The notes: a model not told the origin generated them from the letters alone. A DNA stretch of 64,000 nt from Streptomyces sp. WAC 04229 (GCF_003947455.1 NZ_QHJH01000022.1:1-64000); one strand, 5' to 3'. Positions 26,650-35,470 are shown, numbered from the stretch's first letter. Program-made: numbers and translations.

Positions 26650-27629
26650 CCCACGGCCTCCCTGGTCTCCCCGAACGCCCCGGTCTCCGAGGCCAGCGCC
26701 GCGAGCAGCCAGTCGTGCGCGGCCCCGGGGGTCGGCTCGGGCCTGCCACCCGGCGGCGTACGCACCTGGGAGACCAGTTCCCAGTAGGTGTCGAGCCGCG
26801 GGTCGGCGGCGAGTTGCCCGGCGAGCCGGTGCCGGAAGCCCGGCGTGTCCCGGACGCCGTACGCGCTCGTGTACGCGGCGACGAAACCGTCCAGCGCCTC
26901 GCCGGGCCGCGGCTCCCGGTCCCGGCGCAGGTGCACACCGGCCAGCTCGTACGCCTCCGCCAGCCCCGCGTACAGCACGGCCGCACCCCGGGCCCCGGAG
27001 ACCCGGTGCGCCTCGGGCTGCGGCTGCGCGGTGCCCGGGCACGGGGCGAGCGTGAGGGCGTTGAGACGGGCGAAGGCCAGCAGCTGGTCCGGGGCGGGGT
27101 CGTCGGGCGGCTGCGGAACCGCCACGTCCAGGAACGCCGCGGCCGCGGGCGCCGGCATCCGGGCCGGCAGCCAGCCGCGCCAGAACCGGACCAGCGGCGC
27201 CGTGCTGGGCGGCAGGGACACGGCGCCGATCAGCCGCAGCCGGCCGGCCCGATCCCCGGGCGGGCACTCCTGCACCAGCCGCAGCGCCGCCTCCCGCCAG
27301 CGCATCGCCCGCAGCTCCGAGCCGAGTTCGCGCAACCGTCCGGCGACCGCGGCCTCCAGCGTTCCGCCCTCGCCGCCCCGTCCACCGGTCTCGTCCTCCT
27401 CCTCGAGGACCCGGCGCACCTCGGGCACGGACAGACCCAGCGCGCGCAGCGACCGGATCAACCGCAGCCGGTCGAGCGCCTCGGGGCCGTACCGCCGGTG
27501 CCCGCCCGTGCTGCGGGAGGCTTCCGGCAGCAGATCGCCGTCGGAGTAGAAGCGGACGGTCTTGACGGTGACACCCGCCCGCTCGGCGAGTTCGCCGATG
27601 CCGCACAGATCGTCGTACGACGTGACCAC
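26568..27629 (-). CDS. MerR-family regulator with long effector domain
   Basis: A 353-residue MerR regulator. The N-terminal domain (residues about 8-78) has IGELAERAGVTVKTVRFYSD and GGHRRYGPEALDRLRLI. A coiled dimerisation helix and a roughly 220-residue C-terminal domain of unknown ligand type follow, similar in length to TipA-like or multidrug-type MerR proteins. GTG 27629 is used; the ribosome site GAGGG overlaps the operator. The dyad at 27632-27653 sits in a 19-bp spacer of a promoter pointing to the hydrolase gene, the classic MerR activation layout. The last 82 bases overlap the convergent 88-aa gene. Confidence 0.88.
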   Translation of the reverse strand: MVTSYDDLCGIGELAERAGVTVKTVRFYSDGDLLPEASRSTGGHRRYGPEALDRLRLIRSLRALGLSVPEVRRVLEEEDETGGRGGEGGTLEAAVAGRLRELGSELRAMRWREAALRLVQECPPGDRAGRLRLIGAVSLPPSTAPLVRFWRGWLPARMPAPAAAAFLDVAVPQPPDDPAPDQLLAFARLNALTLAPCPGTAQPQPEAHRVSGARGAAVLYAGLAEAYELAGVHLRRDREPRPGEALDGFVAAYTSAYGVRDTPGFRHRLAGQLAADPRLDTYWELVSQVRTPPGGRPEPTPGAAHDWLLAALASETGAFGETREAVGQGTSPRQSKRRGSPGLGAYAERPPAP

Positions 27630-27660
27630 TTGAACCTCCCTCAGGGGGAGTTCCTACCGT
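27630..27660 (+). promoter_or_regulatory. MerR-type promoter-operator, 19-bp spacer
   Basis: TTGAAC (27630-27635) and TACCGT (27655-27660) are 19 bases apart, with a dyad (GAAC-CTCCC...GGGGA-GTTC, 27632-27653) between them. MerR proteins activate such over-long promoters by twisting the spacer. The target is the tandem hydrolase at 27751; merR is divergent from the same site. Confidence 0.75.
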
Positions 27661-27750
27661 ACCCGCGAACGCGGACCGGTGATCGGCCCGGTCCGCGGAC
27701 GTACGGCATCGCTGCGACGCCGTACCGGACTCCGCGACGAGGGAGCGACC

Positions 27751-29322
27751 ATGACCACCTTCATCCTGGTATCGGGCATGTTCACCGGCACCCACATCTG
27801 GCAGGACACCGCCGCGCGCCTCACCGCCGCCGGCGCGCGGGCGCACACCGTCGCCCTCACCGGGCTCGACGGGCCGCGCGCCGCGCCGGGCACCGGCGTC
27901 GACCTGGAGACCCACATCGCGGACGTACTCGCGGTGATCGACTCGGTGGAGACCGGGCCGGACGGCAAGGTCGTCCTGGTGGGGCACGACTACGGCATCC
28001 ACCCGGCCGTCGGCGCCGCCGACCGGCGCGCGGACCGCGTCGCCCGGATCGTGCACCTCGACTCGGGCCTGCCGCGGGACGGGGTCCCGGCGCTGGCCGC
28101 GGTGCCCGACCAGTCCCTGCGCGAGCGGCTGGGCGGGGAGGAGAGCCACGACGGACTGCTGCCGCCCCCGGCGGCCCACGACGCGTGGCAGCGCTGGGGC
28201 AGCACCGATGGCGTCCCGGCCGCGGCCCTGGACCGGCTCACCGCGCTCGCCGCCCCGCAGCCGCTCGGCACCCTGCTCCAGCCGCTGCGGCTGACCGGCG
28301 CCGTCGACACGGTGCCCTCCACCGGAGTGCTCTGCACCGGCAACGGCACCAGCATCGAACTGATCCAGATGCTGGTGGGCCTCGGCGATCCCGCGCTGCG
28401 CGCCCTGACCGACCGCCGCGTGACGTTCTTCGAACTCCCCACCGGGCACTGGCCGATGCTCTCCCGCCCGGCCGAACTCGGCGACGTACTGCTGCGGGCC
28501 GCGGCCGGCGAGGGACACCGCCTGACGCCCGTCGACGCCGCCGAACCGCCCGCGCACCTGAGGCCGTTCCTGCTGGACGTCCCCGAAGTCCCCCGGGAAC
28601 GGCACGGCAACGTCGACCTGTACCTGCCCGACGCCCAGGAGCCGCGCCCCGCCGTGGTGTTCGTGCACGGCGGTCCGGTACCCGCCGACGCGACCCCGAC
28701 CCCGCGCGGCTGGCCGGGACTGACCGGGCACGCCCGGTACGCGGCTGCGGAAGGCGCGGTGGGCGTGCTCCTCGACCACCGGCTGCACGACCTCGGCGAC
28801 TACGAGCGGGCCGCCGCCGACGTGGCCGCCGCCGTCGAACTGGTCCGGGCCGATCCCAGGGTGGACGCCGACCGGATCGCACTGTGGTTCTTCTCCGGCG
28901 GCGGCCTGCTCACCGTCGACTGGCTGTCCGCGCCCCCGGCGTGGCTGCGCTGCCTCGCCGCCACGTACCCGGTCCTCGCCCCGCTCCCCAACTGGGGTCT
29001 GTCCGGCACCCGCTTCCACCCGGCCCGGGCGCTGGCGAACGCCGGGGCGCTGCCCCTCGTACTCACCCGGGTGGGACGGGAGATGCCCGAGATCGCCGCC
29101 ACCGTCGAGGAGTTCCTGGCGGCGGCGAAGGACCACGGCGCGGACGTGGAGGTGATCGACGTGCCGAACGGCCACCACGGCTTCGAGACCATCGACCGGA
29201 CCGACGAGGCACGCGCGGCGATACGGCACGCCATGCGGTCGGTCCTGCGTCTCGCCTTCGGGCCGGACACGCGCGGTCACCAATCCGCCCGCCGTCCGGC
29301 CCCGGATTACCGACGTGAGTGA
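27751..29322 (+). CDS. Tandem alpha/beta hydrolase fusion
   Basis: A 523-residue protein with two alpha/beta-hydrolase domains. The first (residues 1-245) has FILVSGMFTGTHIW and a nucleophile elbow VGHDYG with Asp80, the arrangement of dehalogenases and epoxide hydrolases rather than esterases; LPTGHWP may carry its His. The second (about 265-505) has oxyanion HGGPVP and elbow FFSGGG with Ser382, and ends with NGHHGFE. No signal peptide. ATG 27751 has GAGGGAGCGACC upstream. It is probably activated by the divergent MerR protein. Its 3' end overlaps the molybdenum gene by 8 bp. Substrate unknown; detoxification is one guess. Confidence 0.82.
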   Translation: MTTFILVSGMFTGTHIWQDTAARLTAAGARAHTVALTGLDGPRAAPGTGVDLETHIADVLAVIDSVETGPDGKVVLVGHDYGIHPAVGAADRRADRVARIVHLDSGLPRDGVPALAAVPDQSLRERLGGEESHDGLLPPPAAHDAWQRWGSTDGVPAAALDRLTALAAPQPLGTLLQPLRLTGAVDTVPSTGVLCTGNGTSIELIQMLVGLGDPALRALTDRRVTFFELPTGHWPMLSRPAELGDVLLRAAAGEGHRLTPVDAAEPPAHLRPFLLDVPEVPRERHGNVDLYLPDAQEPRPAVVFVHGGPVPADATPTPRGWPGLTGHARYAAAEGAVGVLLDHRLHDLGDYERAAADVAAAVELVRADPRVDADRIALWFFSGGGLLTVDWLSAPPAWLRCLAATYPVLAPLPNWGLSGTRFHPARALANAGALPLVLTRVGREMPEIAATVEEFLAAAKDHGADVEVIDVPNGHHGFETIDRTDEARAAIRHAMRSVLRLAFGPDTRGHQSARRPAPDYRRE

Positions 29323-30913
29323 CGACGACAGGACCCCGCGCCATCATCCGGTCCCGGCACGGGCGCGTCTCGGACCGGGGGCGCTGAGCGGTCTGCTGGC
29401 GGGCGGCGCGGCGCTCGCCGCCGCCGAGTTGGCGGCGGCGGCCGTGCGACCGCAGGCCGGTCCGGTCGTCGCGGTCGGCGGGGCCGCCATCGACCGGACG
29501 CCGGCCGCCGTCAAGGACTGGGCGATCCGCTCCTTCGGCACCGACGACAAACTGGTCCTCCAGCTCGGCATCCTCGCCGTCCTGACGCTTTTCGCCCTGG
29601 CTCTCGGCCTGCTCGCCCTCCGCCACCGGCGGACGGGCGCCGCGGGCGTCCTGGTCTTCGGTGTCGTCGGCGCCGCCGCCGCCCTCGGCCGGCCCGACTC
29701 CACGGGCCTCACGGACGCCCTGCCCTCCGTGCTGGGGGCGGCCGCCGGGGCGCTGCTCCTGTACTTCCTCGTCGGCCGTCTGCCCGCACCGGGCCGGGAC
29801 GTCCCGGAGGGGCAGGGCGAGGACTGGGACCGGCGCCGGTTCGTGATCGCGGCGACCGCCGCTGCCGCCGCCTCGGCCGGGGCCGGTGTCCTGGGCCGGG
29901 CCCTGAGCGGCGCAGGCGGCCGCGCAGCCGTCGCGTCCCGCGACGACCTCACCCTGCCGCGGCCCGCCTCGGGCGCCCCCGCCGTGCCCCGCCGCGCCCG
30001 GGTACGGGTCGCCGGGGTCAGCTCCTTCTTCACCCCCAACAGCGACTTCTACCGGGTCGACACCGCCCTGGTGGTCCCCAAGGTCGACGCGACGACCTGG
30101 AAGCTGCGCGTCCACGGCAAGGGAGTCACCCGGGAGAAGACCCTGACCTTCGACGACCTGCTGCGGCGCGAGCTGATCGAACGCGACATCACCCTCACCT
30201 GTGTCTCCAACGAGGTCGGCGGCCCGTACGTGGGCAACGCCCGCTGGATCGGCGTCCGGCTGGCCGACCTCCTTCAGGAGTGCGGCGTGCGGCCGCCGTC
30301 GGCCGGCGGCCCCGCCGATCAGCTCGTCGCCCGCTCCACGGACGGCATGACCATCGGCAGCCCGGTGGAGGACGTCATGGACGGCCGCGACGCGATGCTC
30401 GTCGTCGGGATGAACGGCCAACCCCTGCCCTTCGACCACGGGTTCCCGGTCCGCATGCTCGTGCCCGGTCTCTACGGCTACGTCTCGGCCTGCAAGTGGA
30501 TCCAGGACATCGAGCTGACGAGGTTCGACGACTACGACGCCTACTGGGTCAAGCGCGACTGGGCCCGCGAGGCCCCGATCAAGACCCAGTCCCGGATCGA
30601 CACGCCGAAGCCGTTCGGCCGGCCCGAGGCGGGCACGGTGATGGTCGCGGGCGTCGCCTGGGCACAGCACCGGGGCGTCGACAAGGTGGAGATCCGCGTC
30701 GACGACGGCCCCTGGCGGGAGGCCACCCTCGCGGCCGAGGACTCCCGCGACACGTGGCGCCAGTGGTCCTACGCCTGGAAGGCCACGAAGGGCGGCCACA
30801 CCCTGACCGTCCGGGCCACCGACCGCACCGGCGAGGTACAGACCGAGAAGCGCACCGGGACCGTGCCGGACGGCGCGAGCGGATGGCACTCCGTGGTGGT
30901 GACCGTGGACTGA
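29315..30913 (+). CDS. Membrane-anchored molybdopterin oxidoreductase (sulfite-oxidase family)
   Basis: A 532-residue protein. Hydrophobic segments lie near residues 22-45, 84-102, 109-123 and 130-152. A second Arg-led hydrophobic stretch (RRRFVIAATAAAAASAGAG, about 172-190) follows; then comes an extracellular sulfite-oxidase-type Mo-cofactor domain with Mo-ligand Cys296 (TLTCVSNEVGG) and the motif GLYGYVSACKWI. The end is the Mo-co dimerisation domain (VDKVEIRVDDGPW). Such proteins transfer electrons at the outer membrane face; substrate unknown. GTG 29315 overlaps the hydrolase gene by 8 bp, so they are coupled. It converges on the TetR gene. Confidence 0.88.
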   Translation: MSDDDRTPRHHPVPARARLGPGALSGLLAGGAALAAAELAAAAVRPQAGPVVAVGGAAIDRTPAAVKDWAIRSFGTDDKLVLQLGILAVLTLFALALGLLALRHRRTGAAGVLVFGVVGAAAALGRPDSTGLTDALPSVLGAAAGALLLYFLVGRLPAPGRDVPEGQGEDWDRRRFVIAATAAAAASAGAGVLGRALSGAGGRAAVASRDDLTLPRPASGAPAVPRRARVRVAGVSSFFTPNSDFYRVDTALVVPKVDATTWKLRVHGKGVTREKTLTFDDLLRRELIERDITLTCVSNEVGGPYVGNARWIGVRLADLLQECGVRPPSAGGPADQLVARSTDGMTIGSPVEDVMDGRDAMLVVGMNGQPLPFDHGFPVRMLVPGLYGYVSACKWIQDIELTRFDDYDAYWVKRDWAREAPIKTQSRIDTPKPFGRPEAGTVMVAGVAWAQHRGVDKVEIRVDDGPWREATLAAEDSRDTWRQWSYAWKATKGGHTLTVRATDRTGEVQTEKRTGTVPDGASGWHSVVVTVD

Positions 30914-30952
30914 GCGGGGCCGAGCCGTCCTCCCGCGGTGAGAGCGCGTCCC

Positions 30953-31651
30953 TCACGGCTCCAGACGCGCCGCCATGTGGTCGAGGAGCATCTCCAGGGC
31001 GACCGGGTAGGCGCTGTGCGGCATCCGCCGGGCCAGGAGGGGGGCCGTGGCGGCGATGTGGGGGTGCGACGTCGCCGGCAGGCGTGCGTACGTGGTGGCC
31101 CACATGTCCTCGTCCGCCGTCCGGCTCTCCTCCGTCAGCGCGAGCGCACCGGCGTCGAGCGCCGCGAAGGCCAGGCTCTGGTCGATGAAGGTGTGGTAGA
31201 TCCGGGCCGCGTCCTCGTCCGGCAGACCGGCGCCGCGCAGGATGCCGAGGATGGTCTCGTCCACCGCGATCTCCCGGGGGCGCCCGGTGACCCGGCTCGC
31301 CGTGAGCACGGCGGCCTGCGGGTGGGCCAGGTAGGCCGAGTGGATGGCGAGGCCCAGGGCCCGCAGGTCGGCACGCCACCGACCGGTCGCCGTCCAGTTC
31401 CCCAGGGCCCGGCCCATCAGTTCGTCGCCGATGGCCCGCGTGAGGTCGTCCATCCCCGCGAAGTACCGGTAGAGGGTGCTCGGATCCGCGCCCAGCGCCA
31501 GGCCCAGGCGCCGGGCGGTCAGGCCGCTGCCGCCGTGCTCGCGCAGCAGCCGCAGCGCGGTGTCCACGATGAGCGTCTCGGACAGCACCGTGCCCTGCCG
31601 GGTCGGCCGCCGCCTGCGCCGCGCCTCGTCCCGTACCACCGGCTTCGGCAT
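30953..31651 (-). CDS. TetR-family regulator
   Basis: A 232-residue TetR protein. The helix-turn-helix domain (about residues 18-70) has IVDTALRLLREHGGSGLTAR and LGLALGADPSTLYRYFAG. The ligand domain is of the TetR_C family (HPQAAVLTASRV; FIDQSLAFAAL). ATG 31651 is selected because CGAGGAGGAG lies 4-5 bases upstream; the frame continues upstream without a ribosome site. It is divergent from the saccharopine-dehydrogenase-like gene across 144 bp containing an inverted repeat (31702-31716), so it most likely represses that gene and itself. Confidence 0.88.
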   Translation of the reverse strand: MPKPVVRDEARRRRRPTRQGTVLSETLIVDTALRLLREHGGSGLTARRLGLALGADPSTLYRYFAGMDDLTRAIGDELMGRALGNWTATGRWRADLRALGLAIHSAYLAHPQAAVLTASRVTGRPREIAVDETILGILRGAGLPDEDAARIYHTFIDQSLAFAALDAGALALTEESRTADEDMWATTYARLPATSHPHIAATAPLLARRMPHSAYPVALEMLLDHMAARLEP

Positions 31652-31701
31652 CGCACTCCTCCTCGTCACCGCGACCGCCACCGCCACCGCGGCGGCCTTA
31701 T

Positions 31702-31716
31702 GCCAACACGGTTGAC
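31702..31716. promoter_or_regulatory. Candidate TetR operator
   Basis: GCCAACACGGTTGAC is an inverted repeat (GYCAAC-n3-GTTGRC) with one mismatch per arm. It is placed between the divergent tetR and saccharopine-dehydrogenase-like genes and overlaps a possible TTGACC -35 box. Confidence 0.45.
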
Positions 31717-31795
31717 CTTACCGTTCGGGCTCCCGTTCCATCGGGGGTACCCGGGAGGCGCCCGTCTTCCGTGACGAGCCAGAAAGGTGTCCGAC

Positions 31796-33019
31796 ATGCG
31801 TGTACTCCTCGTCGGCGCGGGCGGTGTCGGTACCGCCGTCACCAGGATCGCGGCCCGCAGGCGGTTCCTGACCCACATGGTCGTGGCCGACTACGACCTC
31901 GCCCGTGCGGAGGCGGCGGTCGCCGCGCTCGGCGGGGACGGCGACCGTTTCAGCGCCCGCCGGCTGGACGCCTCGGACGGCGAGGCCGTACGCCGGATGC
32001 TCACCGAGCAGCGCTGCGACGTCCTGCTCAACGCCACGGACCCGCGCTTCGTGATGCCCCTGTTCGAGGCGGCACTGGCGGCCGGGACGCACTACCTCGA
32101 CATGGCGATGTCGCTGTCCGTCCCGCACCCCTCCCGCCCGCACGAGGAGTGCGGTGTGAAGCTCGGCGACGACCAGTTCGCCCTGGCCGGCCGCTGGGAC
32201 GAGTCCGGCCGGGTCGCCCTGGTCGGCATGGGCGTGGAGCCCGGCCTGTCCGACGTCTTCGCGCGGTACGCCGCCGACGAACTCTTCGACGACATCGAGG
32301 AGATCGGGGTCCGCGACGGCGCGAACCTGACCGTCGAGGGCTACGACTTCGCGCCCTCCTTCAGCATCTGGACCACCATCGAGGAGTGCCTCAACCCGCC
32401 GGTCGTCTTCGAGAAGGACCGCGGCTGGTTCACCACCGCGCCGTTCAGCGAGCCCGAGACCTTCGACTTCCCCGAGGGCATCGGCCCCGTGGAGTGCGTG
32501 AACGTCGAGCACGAGGAGGTCCTGCTCATCCCGCGCTGGGTGGACGCCCGGCGCGTGACGTTCAAGTACGGCCTCGGTGAGGACTTCATCGCCAAGCTGC
32601 GGACCCTCCACGAACTCGGCCTGGACTCCACCGCAGAGGTGACCGTGCCCGGCGCGGACGGCCCGGTCGGCGTGTCCCCGCGCGACGTGGTCGCCGCCTG
32701 CCTGCCCGATCCGGCCGGCCTGGGCGACCGGATGACCGGCAAGACCTGCGCCGGCACCTGGGTCAGGGGCAGTCGGGGCGGCGCGGCGCGCGAGGTGTAC
32801 CTGTACCACGTCGTCGACAACGAGTGGTCGATGCGCGAGTACGGTTCCCAGGCCGTCGTCTGGCAGACCGCCGTCAACCCGGTCGTCGCCCTCGAACTCC
32901 TCGCCACCGGCGCCTGGCAGGGCACCGGGGTCCTCGGTCCCGAGGCGTTCCCGCCGCGCCCCTTCCTCGACCTCCTCACCGAGTACGGGTCCCCCTGGGG
33001 CCTGCGCGAAGAGGGCTGA
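31796..33019 (+). CDS. Saccharopine dehydrogenase-like oxidoreductase
   Basis: A 407-residue NAD(P)-dependent enzyme of the saccharopine dehydrogenase / carboxynorspermidine-synthase-like family. The N-terminal Rossmann motif is VLLVGAGGVGTAVTRIAARR (residues 3-22), with LLNATDPRFVMPLFEAALAAGTHYLD after it. The C-terminal part contains GMGVEPGLSDVFARYAA, as in homospermidine and carboxynorspermidine synthases. ATG 31796 has AAAGG 8 bases upstream; a GTG three codons earlier lies inside that site. No lysine or polyamine genes are near, so the substrate is open. A hairpin terminator follows 20 bp after the stop. Confidence 0.82.
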   Translation: MRVLLVGAGGVGTAVTRIAARRRFLTHMVVADYDLARAEAAVAALGGDGDRFSARRLDASDGEAVRRMLTEQRCDVLLNATDPRFVMPLFEAALAAGTHYLDMAMSLSVPHPSRPHEECGVKLGDDQFALAGRWDESGRVALVGMGVEPGLSDVFARYAADELFDDIEEIGVRDGANLTVEGYDFAPSFSIWTTIEECLNPPVVFEKDRGWFTTAPFSEPETFDFPEGIGPVECVNVEHEEVLLIPRWVDARRVTFKYGLGEDFIAKLRTLHELGLDSTAEVTVPGADGPVGVSPRDVVAACLPDPAGLGDRMTGKTCAGTWVRGSRGGAAREVYLYHVVDNEWSMREYGSQAVVWQTAVNPVVALELLATGAWQGTGVLGPEAFPPRPFLDLLTEYGSPWGLREEG

Positions 33020-33039
33020 CCCGCGGCCGCGGCCGGACC

Positions 33040-33072
33040 GCCCCGCCGTCCGGAGACGCTGGACGGCGGGGC
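33040..33072 (+). terminator. Terminator after the saccharopine-dehydrogenase-like gene
   Basis: A perfect 12-bp stem (33040-33051 with 33061-33072), 9-base loop, then AAGCGTTTTCT with a short T-run. It separates this gene from the mannanase promoter that begins 22 bp later. Confidence 0.8.
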
Positions 33073-33093
33073 AAGCGTTTTCTGTGCGACGTC

Positions 33094-33122
33094 TTGACGT
33101 GTACGCGGCGCAGTGAGTGGAT
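33094..33122 (+). promoter_or_regulatory. Mannanase gene promoter
   Basis: TTGACG (33094-33099), 17 bases, then GTGGAT (33117-33122). The predicted start of transcription (about 33129) coincides with the left edge of the CebR-type palindrome, so bound repressor would block initiation. Confidence 0.5.
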
Positions 33123-33128
33123 GGGGCG

Positions 33129-33152
33129 TGGTGTGGGAGCGCTCCCACACCA
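33129..33152. promoter_or_regulatory. CebR-type operator, perfect 24-bp palindrome
   Basis: The core TGGGAGCGCTCCCA is the exact consensus operator of CebR, the LacI-type repressor that cello-oligosaccharides release in Streptomyces. Symmetry extends to 24 bases without a mismatch. It sits immediately downstream of the predicted mannanase promoter. Confidence 0.9.
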
Positions 33153-33187
33153 TGTCTTCCCGTATCCGCACTACTCCTGGAGTCGCC

Positions 33188-34858
33188 GTGCGCACAGCAA
33201 GACGAGACACGTCGAAACGCCCCTTGGCCCGGCTCATGGCGGGGCTGGCCGCCCTGCTCGGGCTGGTCGTCGCCGGCGCTCTCTGCCCCTCCGTGGCAGT
33301 GGCCCGGTCGGTTGCCGCCGCGCAGGCGACCGGCCTGCACATCAGCGACGGCCGGTTACTGGAGGGCAACGGCAACGACTTCGTCATGCGCGGGGTCAAC
33401 CACGCCCACACCTGGTACCCCGGCGAGACGCAGTCCCTCGCGGACGTGAAGGCGCTGGGCGCCAACACCGTCCGCGTCGTCCTGTCCGACGGGCACCGCT
33501 GGAGCGAGAACAGCCCCGAGGACGTCGCCGCCGTCGTCGGACAGTGCAAGGCCAACCGGCTGATCTGCGTGCTGGAGGTGCACGACACCACCGGCTACGG
33601 CGAGGACGCCGCGGCCGGCACCCTCGACCACGCGGCCGACTACTGGATCGGCCTCAAGGACGTGCTGGCCGGCCAGGAGGACTACGTCGTCGTCAACATC
33701 GGCAACGAGCCCTGGGGCAACACCGACCCCGCCGGCTGGACCGGGCCGACCATCGCGGCGGTCGAGAAACTGCGCGACGCGGGCTTCCAGCACACGATCA
33801 TGGTGGACGCGCCCAACTGGGGCCAGGACTGGCAGGGCGTCATGCGGGCCAACGCGCGGTCCGTGTACGACGCCGACCCCACCGGCAACCTGATCTTCTC
33901 GATCCACATGTACAGCGTCTACGACACGGCCCAGGAGATCACCGATTACCTGAACGCCTTCGTCGACGCCGGACTGCCCATCCTCATCGGCGAGTTCGGC
34001 GGCCCCGCCGACCAGTGGGGCGACCCGGACGAGGACACCATGATGGCCACCGCCGAGCAGCTCGACCTCGGCTACCTGGCCTGGTCCTGGAGCGGCAACA
34101 CCGACCCGGTCCTCGACCTCGCCCTCGACTTCGACCCCAGCCGGCTCAGCTCCTGGGGCGAGCGCATCTTCCACGGCGTCGACGGCATCGCCCAGACCGC
34201 CGAGGAGGCCACCGTCTACGGCGGCGGCACCCCGGGCGACACCGAGGCCCCGACGGCACCCGGAGCGCCCGCCGCCTCCGCGGTCACGGACACGTCGGTC
34301 ACGCTCACCTGGGCCGCGTCCACCGACGACACCGGCGTGAGGGGCTACGACGTCGTCCGCGTCGCCGGCGGCGCCGAGACCCGGGTCGCCGCTTCCACGA
34401 GCACCACCGCCACGGTGACCGGCCTCACCGCGGGCACGGCCTACACCTTCGCCGTCTACGCCCGGGACGCGGCGGGCAACCGCTCCGCCCGCTCGGCCAC
34501 CGTCGGCGTCACCACCGACGAGGGCGGCACCCCGGGCGCGGCCTGCTCCGTCGGATACCGGGTCGTCGGCGAGTGGCCGGGCGGCTTCCAGGGCGAGATC
34601 GCCGTCCGCAACACCGGCACCGCCGCCATCGCCCCCTGGACGCTGGCGTTCGCCTTCACGGACGGCCAGACCATCACCAACATGTGGGGAGGCACCGCCA
34701 CCCAGAACGCCGGCGCGGTCAGCGTCGCCCCCGCCTCCTACACCGCCACCATCCCGGCCGGCTCCACGGTCACCCTCGGCTTCACGGCCGGGAAGGGCGC
34801 CGCCAACACCGCCCCGGCCGCGTTCCGTCTGAACGGGTCCGCCTGCGCCACGGCGTGA
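33188..34858 (+). CDS. manA: Secreted GH5 (subfamily 8-like) endo-beta-mannanase with FN3 and CBM2
   Basis: A 556-residue secreted glycosidase that should cut beta-1,4-mannans. Order: signal peptide (about 1-45, basic start then LMAGLAALLGLVVAGAL), GH5 domain (about 48-340) with acid/base Glu174 (NIGNEPWG) and nucleophile Glu269 (LIGEFGG), fibronectin III domain (about 350-440), and a CBM2-like cellulose-binding domain to the end (EWPGGFQGEIAV; WTLAFAF). GVNHAHTWYP closely resembles Streptomyces ManA. GTG 33188 has TGGAG 5 bases upstream; ATG 33152 is in frame but lies in the operator. Codon 57 is TTA, so translation should need bldA tRNA. The CebR site ties it to cellulose sensing. Confidence 0.92.
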   Translation: MRTARRDTSKRPLARLMAGLAALLGLVVAGALCPSVAVARSVAAAQATGLHISDGRLLEGNGNDFVMRGVNHAHTWYPGETQSLADVKALGANTVRVVLSDGHRWSENSPEDVAAVVGQCKANRLICVLEVHDTTGYGEDAAAGTLDHAADYWIGLKDVLAGQEDYVVVNIGNEPWGNTDPAGWTGPTIAAVEKLRDAGFQHTIMVDAPNWGQDWQGVMRANARSVYDADPTGNLIFSIHMYSVYDTAQEITDYLNAFVDAGLPILIGEFGGPADQWGDPDEDTMMATAEQLDLGYLAWSWSGNTDPVLDLALDFDPSRLSSWGERIFHGVDGIAQTAEEATVYGGGTPGDTEAPTAPGAPAASAVTDTSVTLTWAASTDDTGVRGYDVVRVAGGAETRVAASTSTTATVTGLTAGTAYTFAVYARDAAGNRSARSATVGVTTDEGGTPGAACSVGYRVVGEWPGGFQGEIAVRNTGTAAIAPWTLAFAFTDGQTITNMWGGTATQNAGAVSVAPASYTATIPAGSTVTLGFTAGKGAANTAPAAFRLNGSACATA

Positions 34859-34864
34859 CCGACG

Positions 34865-35434
34865 TCACCACGACACCTCACGCACGTTGGCCTGGCTCTG
34901 CGGCCGCGTCGTCGCGGTGACCTCCGAGCGGTGGCGGCTCGCCGAGAACGTCACCGTCAGCTTCTCCGGCTCGCTCTGCTCCGTGCTCACCGTGAAGCCC
35001 TGGTTCGGCACCGCCGAGATCAGACACACCCCGGAACCGCCGAACCGCACGGTCGCCTTGCCGCCCTCCGAAGGCACCGTGTAGACGCCCGCGCCGCCCT
35101 CCTCGCACCCCGGGTCGCCTCCGCCGCCCGGCGGTCGCGGGGAGGTGGTGGGCGCGGTCGGCGTGGGCTTCGGAGCCGGGCTCGGCGGCTTCGTGCTCGT
35201 ACGGGACGGCGTCGGGCTGGGTTTCCGGCTGGTGGGCGAGGCGCTGGGGGAGGGCTTCGCGGTCCTGGACGGCCTGGGCGCGGGGGAGGCCGGCGGCTCC
35301 TTCGGCGCCGACTGCGCGACCGGTGCCGTCGGCCGGGTCGAGCCCACCACGAAGTGGATCGTGATGATGACGGCCGTGACACTGGCCGCCGTGCACGACA
35401 GCCAGATGATCAGGTAGCGCAGAAGGCGGGGCAC
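34865..35434 (-). CDS. Membrane-anchored protein with Pro/Thr-rich stalk
   Basis: A 189-residue protein with one N-terminal membrane segment (residues about 5-31, LLRYLIIWLSCTAASVTAVI), then a long Pro/Ser/Thr/Lys stalk (about 35-105). The small C-terminal domain has two Cys (GCEEGGAGVY; GVCLISAV) that could form a disulfide outside the cell. Not assigned to a family. It is divergent from the response regulator gene by 36 bp, so it may be a target or sensor partner of that two-component system. It is tail-to-tail with the mannanase gene (6 bp). Confidence 0.75.
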   Translation of the reverse strand: MPRLLRYLIIWLSCTAASVTAVIITIHFVVGSTRPTAPVAQSAPKEPPASPAPRPSRTAKPSPSASPTSRKPSPTPSRTSTKPPSPAPKPTPTAPTTSPRPPGGGGDPGCEEGGAGVYTVPSEGGKATVRFGGSGVCLISAVPNQGFTVSTEQSEPEKLTVTFSASRHRSEVTATTRPQSQANVREVSW

Positions 35435-35470
35435 GACACCATAGTGACGGACCGGCTAACGTGCCTGCCC

